Below, one piece after another: positions 1 to 5,741 of a DNA stretch of 5,741 nucleotides (within the stretch, counting starts at the first letter, position 1; each line of letters begins with the position of its first letter). The notes beneath the pieces were generated by a model. It was not told the origin of the DNA, did not search any database, and was given only the letters and a program-made list of their open reading frames with translations. This stretch comes from Bacteroidaceae bacterium (GTDB taxonomy: Bacteria; Bacteroidota; Bacteroidia; Bacteroidales; Bacteroidaceae). The position numbers and the translations under genes were made by a program. The stretch spans positions 1-5,741 of the forward strand of contig JAFYWE010000233.1 of NCBI GenBank assembly GCA_017558165.1, written 5' to 3'.

Positions 1-1560
1 ATAGCTCTGCTTGCTAAGGTGATGAAGGCTTCTGCCGGGGAAATTGCCGGGTTGTTTGAGCAGTTCATCGATATAAAGAAAAAGTCTGGTGTACTCTACA
101 AACTTGTCGATGCAGGTGACTACACGTATCACAAGAGCGGTTTCTTCTCAAAGGCAAAGCATGTATCTTTGAATGCACAGAGCCCTTTCTGGGACTATAT
201 GGATATACTGATGGATGTCCATAACCATGAGAAGCTGGAGTCACAGTATCTGTTTATTGTAGGTGGCAACGACGTCATGCCCATGCCGTGCGTCAAGCAT
301 TATATTGTAGGGGACAAGCATGATGACAGCATTGATACGGATATACTCTATGCCTATCCGTACGGTAGCGAAATGCTTCCCTTGCTCGAGAATCAGGAGA
401 TATTCAAGTATGAGCAGCTGTTCTATGTCGGTCGTCTGCCTTTCGGTACCGATGCCGATATCAATGACCTGCGCGACTATCTCCAGCGTGATATTGACTG
501 TACGGTGGGCATCCCGTTAAGACAGGCTTATGGCCAGTGCGACCCAAACTGGAAAAACGTGTCGGTAAGGGTGGCGAACAATATACTTCCTGCAATGCGT
601 AACCTTGACGGGCGTCTTTCGGGTGAGTACTACTATAATAGGGTGATCCTGTCACCTATGGTCGATGACGGTAATGTAAGTCAGGTGTTCGACAGGGATG
701 CTTCGTTCTATTATTATAACCTGCATGGTGGAAATGCTCTCAAGATAAGAGGCTACGCCGGCGCTCCACGTGGCGAGAACCGTACGCGTATGGTACTTGA
801 GCCCGAGAATATGAGGGAGGCTGTGCAGCCTAATGTCGTGGTATGCGAGGCCTGCTATGGTGCACGTTTTATAAATCTCGACAAGCACCACAGCATGTTG
901 CTATCGTCAATGCATAACAAGACAATGACGTTCCTGGGGTCGTCACGTGTCGCTTGGGGATGTGTCGACCAACCTGATACCACACCACAGAATGCCGGTA
1001 TGTGCAATGCCGATGTAATAGCGAACAGCTTCATTACAGCGCTTCTGCAAGGGTACACTACGGGCCAGGCGATGTTCATCGCACGTGGCAACGTGTTGAA
1101 GAACAGCAAGCCTGGAAACCCGCATGCCGCACTTACCGTGGTGGAGTTCAACCTTTATGGTGACCCGCTCATGTTCCTGTGCGACGGTGCCGGTAAGGAG
1201 GTGCAGCACAAGAACGTCAAGGCCGGGCCTTATGTAAGCAAGGAGACTCCTGTGCAGTGTTCCGTAGAGGTCGTTGACGACGGCAAAGAGTCGTCGGGAA
1301 CCTCAATCCTCGCTCTTGTGCGCGGTGCCGTGGATGCGAATATAGCGCAGATGCATGATGCAATCGGCAAACATCTGTACGAGGCATTCGGCATTACTCC
1401 GCGCCCGGCCGAGAGTATCCTGAAGATGCGTTATGCCGACGGTAGCGAGGAGTACGGTTTCAAGTATTCCGGTAGCGATCCTGAGTCGATGACGCAGATG
1501 TACTATCTCGTCACGACAACAAGTGACGGCAAGATTAAAGAGATCAGTTCAAGCAAATGA
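1..1560 (+). CDS. Caspase-like cysteine peptidase, C25 (gingipain-type) family, 5'-partial
   Basis: Probable clan CD endopeptidase. Residues are numbered from the GTG at 19. The frame is open back to base 1 without a stop, and the usual first beta-strand of the fold is not visible, so the true start is probably upstream; GTG 19 or ATG 22 would be the fallback starts. Landmarks follow the C25 order: FIVGGND at 79-85, a Rossmann-like strand; FYVGRLP at 135-141; the His-Gly motif in YYYNLHGG with His236 (codon 724-726); then a hydrophobic strand ending in CEACYG with Cys279 (codon 853-855), the likely nucleophile; and NLYGDPL at 378-384, the 'GDP' signature that closes these domains. Residues of about 398-513 form an unrecognised alpha/beta tail. 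There is no type IX secretion C-terminal domain, and at least nine cysteines suggest a cytosolic enzyme rather than a secreted gingipain. It is the first visible gene of the operon, 21 bases before the SPFH gene. Family placement is good; substrate and role are unknown. Confidence 0.85.
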   Translation: MALLAKVMKASAGEIAGLFEQFIDIKKKSGVLYKLVDAGDYTYHKSGFFSKAKHVSLNAQSPFWDYMDILMDVHNHEKLESQYLFIVGGNDVMPMPCVKHYIVGDKHDDSIDTDILYAYPYGSEMLPLLENQEIFKYEQLFYVGRLPFGTDADINDLRDYLQRDIDCTVGIPLRQAYGQCDPNWKNVSVRVANNILPAMRNLDGRLSGEYYYNRVILSPMVDDGNVSQVFDRDASFYYYNLHGGNALKIRGYAGAPRGENRTRMVLEPENMREAVQPNVVVCEACYGARFINLDKHHSMLLSSMHNKTMTFLGSSRVAWGCVDQPDTTPQNAGMCNADVIANSFITALLQGYTTGQAMFIARGNVLKNSKPGNPHAALTVVEFNLYGDPLMFLCDGAGKEVQHKNVKAGPYVSKETPVQCSVEVVDDGKESSGTSILALVRGAVDANIAQMHDAIGKHLYEAFGITPRPAESILKMRYADGSEEYGFKYSGSDPESMTQMYYLVTTTSDGKIKEISSSK

Positions 1561-1581
1561 TAACTACAAAAATATAATACT

Positions 1582-3870
1582 ATGAATTGTCCATTCTGCA
1601 ATGAAAGCATTAAGCCAGGTGCAAAATTCTGTGTACACTGCGGCAAGAAACTTGAAGAGACAAACAGCTGTCCACAATGTCATGCCGCTCTCAAGCCCGG
1701 AGCGAAGTTCTGCACAAAATGCGGTACCCGCATAACAGGCGCAGCGGCAAATGACAAGCATAACCTGCCTGCCGATATGGAGAGCGCTACAGAACGCATC
1801 TATTGGAATATCCAGCCGGGACAGGTGGCGCGCCTCATAAGCGAAGCCGAGTTCGAGTCGTACAACGAGATAAAGGGAGTGATAATATCAGAGGGTACTA
1901 CTGCATACATACGTGCCAACGGGCGTACGATTGCAAGTATCAGTGGAGGTACCTATGATTTTGTGGCGTCAAACAAGAATGACAAGGAGGAGGGGTTCCT
2001 GCGTAAGGGATGGCGTTTCCTCACCAACCTATTCAACAGCAAGAAGAAGGAGGAGAAACCGGAAGTTGCTCCCGAGGAGGCACTTTACCTCAGACAGCAG
2101 GAGGCCATCATCGAGAATGCCAAGCGAGGAGCCGCTTTCTCGGTAGTGATACTCCTTGACAGGGCTTTCCCGTTGCTCATTGGAGCAAAGCAGGCCAATC
2201 TCGATGACTACAAGCAGTTCAAGCCAATGTCAATCGCGACCCGTCATCTGAATATGAATGTCGGTGTCAATGCCTATTTCAGCATTACCGATCACGAACG
2301 CTTCATCACCCACTATCTCACCGACAAGCAGGTGATGAATACCACACTTGTCGTTGACGAGATATGTGATACCATCCGTAGTGTCGTGCAGGATGAACTC
2401 TATGATGTGGAGTTCGAGTCGAACCGTGTTCCCAAGGAGTACCATAACAGGATCAAGGAGTCAATCAACAATGTCGCTGTCGAGGCTTTCTATGGCATAT
2501 CAATGGTGCGCATAGTAGAGATTTCGGCCGAGAATGCCGACCTTGAGCGATTTGCGGCCCTTAGTCGCGAGCTGTATCTCTCGGAGAAAGAACTCGATTA
2601 TCTGCGCAGGACCAATGACTTCAAGAACCGCCTTGCTGATGCGCAGAACAGCCAATTGGTACACGAGGCACGTACTCAGTCCGAATTACAGCACCAACTC
2701 GACAATATTAACCGTGACAACCTGCTCCATGAGGATGAGCTCAAGAAATTCGAGTATCTTCTTGCCAATGAGCGCATCATCCGTGAGGCGCGCAGTGATG
2801 ACGAGCGCGAGGCTGCGCTTGCCGAGATTGCGCGTACGGGGCTTGTCCGCGAGGAGGAGATGAATGCTTTACGTGACCGTCTGAAGACCGAGGAGTACAA
2901 GCGTGGAACAGCCCTTGCAATGATGCAGCTCCGCGACAGCATAGAGTTCGAGCGTATACGTCTTGAAGGTGAGGCAGACAAGGCCGTGACAATCGCTCGC
3001 AAGCAGATTGAGGTAGAGATGATACGTGACGATTATAATGACGCACGTTATTATAAGGAGCTCCAGAAAGAGAGTGCGGCCGCGAATGCCAAACTTGATA
3101 TCGAGCAACGCCGCCGTGATATGGATTACAATGACGCCAAGCGCCAGAGCGAGCTTGAGCGTGAAGAGAATGATGCGCAGTTCCAGCAGTTCCTGGCAAT
3201 GCAGCGTGCCAAGGAGGAGTCTAAGCAGAACGAGCGTCGTCATGAGGCCGAAATGGAGAAGGCGCGTATGCAGAATGCGCAGGATATGGAGCGTCTCAAA
3301 TGGGAGAATGCACGTAACCTCAGCGATGAGCAGGTATGGGCTCTTTCCGGTGGCGAGAATGCCAAGGCATATGCCGAGAGCAAATACAATATGGATGCCG
3401 AGCGTCGTGCCATGGCCGAGGCTGAGAAACGCGTTCAGGCCGAGCGTGCTGCACGTGATGCCGAGAACCGTGAGAACCGCGAGACATTGCTCCGCATGAT
3501 GGAGATGGCAATGGGTGGCAACCGTGAGAACATGCGTGTTCAGGAAGAGGCACGTCGTGCCCAGGAGCAGCTGGCCGAGAAAGAGCGCCAGTTGAAGGAG
3601 CGCGACGAACGTATACGTCGTCAGGAGGGAAGAATGGATACCGCCTATGACCGTGCCCTTGATTACACGACACGCAGTACAGCGGCTCCGCAACAGTATT
3701 ATGCTCCACAGCCTGTACAGCAACAGCAGTATGTGCAGCAACCCGTACAGCCGGAACCGGCTCCACAGCAGTCTGCATCAAAGGGCGCTGCGCCATTGAT
3801 ATGCCCGGAGTGCGGTGCCGAACTTGAGCCGGGAAGCCGTTTCTGTGACCAATGTGGTGCAAACCTGTAA
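1582..3870 (+). CDS. Zinc-ribbon / SPFH (band 7)-like / long coiled-coil scaffold protein
   Basis: A 762-residue protein starting at ATG 1582 after the A/T-rich leader aaaatataatact. Two tandem zinc ribbons open it (Cys 3, 6, 17, 20 and 30, 33, 44, 47), each of the form CPxC...G..FCxxCG. Residues of about 74-315 resemble an SPFH/band-7 domain, with the entry strands GVIISEGTTAYI and GTYDF, a charged Lys/Glu insertion around 130-165, then alternating strands and helices. Residues of about 323-690 are almost wholly charged helix (Glu, Arg, Ala, Gln), a predicted coiled coil. A P/Q/Y-rich tether (about 700-738) leads to a third ribbon at the extreme C-terminus (Cys 741, 744, 755, 758). No signal peptide or membrane helix is seen, so it is probably cytosolic or peripheral to the membrane. 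SPFH proteins commonly oligomerise on membranes; a scaffold role is inferred. The ribbons match the one in the last gene, suggesting a shared assembly. The SPFH call rests on pattern alone. Confidence 0.85.
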   Translation: MNCPFCNESIKPGAKFCVHCGKKLEETNSCPQCHAALKPGAKFCTKCGTRITGAAANDKHNLPADMESATERIYWNIQPGQVARLISEAEFESYNEIKGVIISEGTTAYIRANGRTIASISGGTYDFVASNKNDKEEGFLRKGWRFLTNLFNSKKKEEKPEVAPEEALYLRQQEAIIENAKRGAAFSVVILLDRAFPLLIGAKQANLDDYKQFKPMSIATRHLNMNVGVNAYFSITDHERFITHYLTDKQVMNTTLVVDEICDTIRSVVQDELYDVEFESNRVPKEYHNRIKESINNVAVEAFYGISMVRIVEISAENADLERFAALSRELYLSEKELDYLRRTNDFKNRLADAQNSQLVHEARTQSELQHQLDNINRDNLLHEDELKKFEYLLANERIIREARSDDEREAALAEIARTGLVREEEMNALRDRLKTEEYKRGTALAMMQLRDSIEFERIRLEGEADKAVTIARKQIEVEMIRDDYNDARYYKELQKESAAANAKLDIEQRRRDMDYNDAKRQSELEREENDAQFQQFLAMQRAKEESKQNERRHEAEMEKARMQNAQDMERLKWENARNLSDEQVWALSGGENAKAYAESKYNMDAERRAMAEAEKRVQAERAARDAENRENRETLLRMMEMAMGGNRENMRVQEEARRAQEQLAEKERQLKERDERIRRQEGRMDTAYDRALDYTTRSTAAPQQYYAPQPVQQQQYVQQPVQPEPAPQQSASKGAAPLICPECGAELEPGSRFCDQCGANL
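1588..1725 (+). repeat. Tandem duplicated zinc ribbon (27-residue, 81-base period)
   Basis: Cysteines 3, 6, 17 and 20 are matched exactly 27 residues later by 30, 33, 44 and 47. The heptapeptide KPGAKFC occurs in both units (residues 11-17 and 38-44) with different codons, so the duplication is old or kept by selection on the protein. Each unit is expected to bind one zinc ion through four cysteines. Confidence 0.8.
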
Positions 3871-3900
3871 ATAAGAAACTGGATAGTGTGTTCGTTAAAG

Positions 3901-3912
3901 GATATTATGATG
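3901..3912 (+). promoter_or_regulatory. Translation initiation context that decides the start of the small OB-like gene
   Basis: The nine bases gatattatg at 3901-3909 recur exactly at 4302-4310, around the ATG of the next gene. This supports ATG 3907 (or the adjacent ATG 3910) as the start rather than the in-frame GTG at 3886, which would add seven residues. There is no convincing Shine-Dalgarno sequence, in keeping with Bacteroidota. Confidence 0.45.
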
Positions 3913-4296
3913 GATAAGATAAAAGGCCTGATTTCGCTGAGCCTGCATGATGCCGGCTCAAAGTCCGAGGGTAGAGTGGCGCAGTTGCGTACTCCTGATG
4001 GTAACGTGTACACGCTTTACCGTGAGGACTCCATGCCGCAGGATGATCCCTTCTTTGAACAGTTCAAGGATATGGAGGTCATGGTCAATGGGGATGTTGA
4101 AGATGGTAACGGATATATCTGTGTACAGTCGGTGGAATGTGCTGGCGGGATAGTGTCCGTGCCGCAGGCAAAGGTCATGTCCTCTCCAATAATATTCCTT
4201 GATAATGAGCCTGCCCCAGAAGCTGCTATGGAGGTGAGACCCAAACGATTGCCTCGTAAACTGAAAAAGAAACTGAAGAAGTCAAACAAACTATAA
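3907..4296 (+). CDS. Small OB-like protein with a cationic C-terminal tail, function unknown
   Basis: 129 residues from ATG 3907; an in-frame GTG at 3886 is possible but less likely. I do not recognise a named family. Residues of about 22-78 show a small beta-barrel pattern: a strand with GRVAQL, a turn at PDGN, the strand VYTLYRED, a short helix DPFFEQF, then MEVMVNGDVED and GYICVQSVE. This G-x-V ... V-x-V-x-G ... I-x-V order is typical of OB-fold-like modules. The tail at 111-128 has 11 basic residues of 18, and Leu115, 119 and 123 are spaced for one face of a helix, which fits contact with acidic lipid, nucleic acid or an acidic partner. No signal peptide or membrane helix is seen. It sits between the SPFH scaffold gene (36 bases before) and the zinc-ribbon membrane protein gene (11 bases after), so an adaptor or regulatory role in the same complex is a fair inference. 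The gene is confident; the fold is tentative. Confidence 0.8.
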   Translation: MMDKIKGLISLSLHDAGSKSEGRVAQLRTPDGNVYTLYREDSMPQDDPFFEQFKDMEVMVNGDVEDGNGYICVQSVECAGGIVSVPQAKVMSSPIIFLDNEPAPEAAMEVRPKRLPRKLKKKLKKSNKL

Positions 4297-4307
4297 AACA
4301 AGATATT

Positions 4308-5597
4308 ATGAGCGAGAAAAGATTCTGTCCCGAATGTAATGCTCCTCTTGAAGGTGATGAGATGTTCTGCGATAATTGCGGTGCGTCATTGAAGAGCGTG
4401 AATGCTGTCAAACCCGAGAAGAAGAGTGGTGCCGTTGCTTCCGGCCGTAAGGACGAGGGTGATGATATAACACGTAATAATGTGATGGGTGACATAACCA
4501 AGACCACAACCACCACAAATAATACCAGTAACAGCCTTACGAACAATAAGGTCGACAACTCTACCAATAGCGTTACGACGAACTCGAATGTGATGAACAA
4601 TACATCATCGGTCGATAATTCTACCGTAAACAATAACACTACCATTGTTATGGGCGGGAAGAATGAGCCTGAGTTCTGTGAGGTGTGCGGTAATCCGTTT
4701 GACGGCAAGCATGCACGCTGTCCCAAATGTGGCAAGAGAATCTGTTTTGACTGCAAGACAAAGGGCAAGAACCGTTGTGTCGAGTGTGAGAAGAAGGCTG
4801 TCAACGAGTATCGCATGGCATATCAGGAACTCATGTTTACTACAAATGGCAACATCGGCGTGGCGGGCCGTCAGATGATGAACCGTAAGGCGCAGGAACT
4901 CGATGTCGAGGATAAGAGAAAGGGAATAGAGGAAGAGATTGATTCTTTGTATAAGAACGATACGAAAGCGAAGCAGCCCGAGGTGATAGCGACTGTTGCC
5001 ACAGGTACCACTGTTGCTGCCGGCAGAGCTGACAGTCAGCCTGCGCGTCAGGCCGAGAAGGGCGTGGGTGCATTGACCGATGGGGCAAGGAGTATGTCTT
5101 CTCCCAAAAATAATGGCCAGAGCGGTTCAAGGATGTGGGTAATCATCGCAGTCCTGGTTGCGGTTGTAGTTGTCGGGTATGTACTTATAGGAGGTGACGC
5201 TGCGCCAGCTGAGGCTCCTGTAACAAAGAGTGAGACTGTCGCACCTGTCGTGGAGTCCAAGCCGGCTGTAGAGGAGAAGAAGGCCGAGCCTGTGAAAAAG
5301 GCTGTTGAGGCAACTCCTGCAAAGCAGGCTTCAACACCGGCGCCGGTGGTCAAGGAAGAGCCTGCACCTGTCAAGAAGGATGCCGACTATGAGGCCGGAA
5401 TGGAGGCGTACAAGGCCGGCAATGGTCTTGAGGCGCTCAATAGGTTCAAGGCTTCAGGCAGTGCCGATTCATACTATATGATAGGTGTGATTTATGAATC
5501 AGGATGTGGTACTGTCGGCAAGAACGCCATGATGGCACGCCAGAACTTCAAGAAAGCTGCCGGCATGGGCAGCGCCGAGGCTAAGGCAAAGTTGTAA
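4308..5597 (+). CDS. Zinc-ribbon single-pass membrane protein with C-terminal Sel1 repeat
   Basis: A 429-residue protein from ATG 4308. In order: an N-terminal zinc ribbon (Cys 7, 10, 21, 24); an Asn/Thr/Ser-rich tract (about 55-115); an eight-cysteine cluster (124, 127, 138, 141, 146, 149, 157, 160) expected to hold two zinc ions; a helical stretch (about 163-215); one hydrophobic helix at 277-294; an Ala/Pro/Lys/Glu/Val-rich linker (about 297-357); and a C-terminal Sel1-like repeat (about 358-429) ending in the typical FKKAAGMGSAEAKAKL. There is no N-terminal signal. Arg275 precedes the membrane helix and acidic residues follow it, so the zinc modules should be cytosolic and the Sel1 part periplasmic. 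Sel1 repeats usually bind proteins. Its first ribbon resembles those of the SPFH protein, which suggests that it anchors or signals to that scaffold. It is the last gene of the operon. Architecture is confident; the biological role is unknown. Confidence 0.88.
   Translation: MSEKRFCPECNAPLEGDEMFCDNCGASLKSVNAVKPEKKSGAVASGRKDEGDDITRNNVMGDITKTTTTTNNTSNSLTNNKVDNSTNSVTTNSNVMNNTSSVDNSTVNNNTTIVMGGKNEPEFCEVCGNPFDGKHARCPKCGKRICFDCKTKGKNRCVECEKKAVNEYRMAYQELMFTTNGNIGVAGRQMMNRKAQELDVEDKRKGIEEEIDSLYKNDTKAKQPEVIATVATGTTVAAGRADSQPARQAEKGVGALTDGARSMSSPKNNGQSGSRMWVIIAVLVAVVVVGYVLIGGDAAPAEAPVTKSETVAPVVESKPAVEEKKAEPVKKAVEATPAKQASTPAPVVKEEPAPVKKDADYEAGMEAYKAGNGLEALNRFKASGSADSYYMIGVIYESGCGTVGKNAMMARQNFKKAAGMGSAEAKAKL
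4551..4625 (+). repeat. Degenerate 60-base (20-residue) repeat in an Asn/Thr/Ser-rich tract
   Basis: VDNST occurs at residues 82-86 and again at 102-106 of the membrane protein, exactly 60 bases apart (4551 and 4611), with synonymous differences (gacaac versus gataat). The surrounding residues are almost all Asn, Thr, Ser or Val. This could be a short beta-solenoid-like or disordered linker between two zinc-binding modules. Only two copies are clear. Confidence 0.5.
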
Positions 5598-5669
5598 AAG
5601 TTAAGAAGTTGTTTAAATTTATGTCCTTGAAATTTTTATAGAACTTTTTTAGAGTGTTTTTTTATTTTT
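5596..5669 (+). terminator. Possible weak A/T-rich terminator after the last gene
   Basis: AAAAGTT at 5596-5602 can pair with AACTTTT at 5642-5648, and inside that AAATTT at 5615-5620 can pair with AAATTT at 5630-5635. T-runs follow at 5645-5650, 5657-5663 and 5665-5669. The stems are nearly all A/T and the outer loop is long, so this is not a textbook intrinsic terminator. Its position directly after the last stop codon and the T-runs are the main support. Confidence 0.3.
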
Positions 5670-5677
5670 CAAAGGCG

Positions 5678-5691
5678 CATAGCGGGCTATG
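5678..5691. other. Short perfect hairpin in the 3' intergenic region
   Basis: CATAG at 5678-5682 and CTATG at 5687-5691 form a five-base stem around CGGG. No T-run follows it on the + strand, and on the - strand an A-rich sequence follows, so it does not look like an intrinsic terminator for either strand. It may be a protein-binding palindrome or chance. From here to the window end there is only A-rich sequence broken by short G clusters, with no gene visible. Confidence 0.3.
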
Positions 5692-5741
5692 TAACTGCGA
5701 AAAAGGGAAAAACAGGCAAAAAAGGGCATAAAAAGACAAGC

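Noticed and set aside
19..24. GTG 19 or ATG 22 as the true start of the peptidase
   Set aside because: The frame stays open to base 1, and the first core strand of the fold seems to be missing, so a start upstream of the window is more likely. The window edge prevents proof.
2869..3741. 290-residue open frame on the - strand inside the coiled-coil region
   Set aside because: It is antisense to a strongly supported coding sequence whose repetitive Glu/Arg/Ala codons avoid stops on the other strand. The translation is a Leu/His/Cys/Thr-rich sequence without a recognisable domain.
3886..3906. GTG 3886 as the start of the small OB-like gene
   Set aside because: The extra seven residues add nothing recognisable, and the gatattatg context at ATG 3907 is identical to that at the start of the next gene.
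4500..4630. CRISPR-like or DNA-level tandem repeat in the Asn/Thr-rich region
   Set aside because: The similarity is at protein level with synonymous differences, lies within an intact reading frame, and has only two clear copies.
4226..4816. 196-residue open frame on the - strand across the end of the small gene and the start of the membrane protein gene
   Set aside because: It spans two well-supported + strand genes. Its hydrophobic Leu/Val-rich part is just the complement of the Asn/Thr-rich tract.
5598..5741. Bacteroidota-type promoter (TTTG / TAnnTTTG) in the 3' region on either strand
   Set aside because: Isolated TTG or TTTG sites occur, but no properly spaced TAnnTTTG element was found on either strand.

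Overview
The window looks like part of a Bacteroidota chromosome, most likely from the order Bacteroidales. No gene has a clear Shine-Dalgarno sequence. Instead each start follows a short A/T-rich leader, as is usual in that phylum, and the base composition appears balanced (not counted). This assignment is moderately confident; there is no rRNA or other taxonomic marker.

Layout: four genes lie in the same direction, with gaps of 21, 36 and 11 bases, so they are probably one operon. (1) Positions 1-1560: an intracellular caspase-like cysteine peptidase of the gingipain/C25 type (clan CD), cut at its 5' end by the window edge. (2) 1582-3870: a 762-residue protein with two zinc ribbons, an SPFH/band-7-like domain, a coiled coil of about 360 residues, a P/Q-rich tether and a third zinc ribbon. 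(3) 3907-4296: a small protein with an OB-like beta-barrel pattern and a strongly cationic tail. (4) 4308-5597: a single-pass membrane protein with cytosolic zinc-binding modules around an Asn/Thr/Ser-rich tract, then a transmembrane helix, a TonB-like A/P/K/E linker and a terminal Sel1 repeat predicted to be periplasmic. The last 144 bases are non-coding and A/T-rich, with a weak possible terminator and a small hairpin.

How they may work together (inference): the membrane protein could sense or anchor at the envelope and meet the SPFH/coiled-coil scaffold through related zinc ribbons. The small OB-like protein would be an adaptor and the caspase-like peptidase the effector. The part list partly resembles the Bacillus subtilis ydjFGHI envelope-stress module (PspA-like coiled coil, zinc-ribbon membrane protein, SPFH protein), with a peptidase added. 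A protease-armed stress or defence system is a reasonable hypothesis, but nothing in the window proves it. No mobile element, CRISPR array, tRNA or rRNA was seen.
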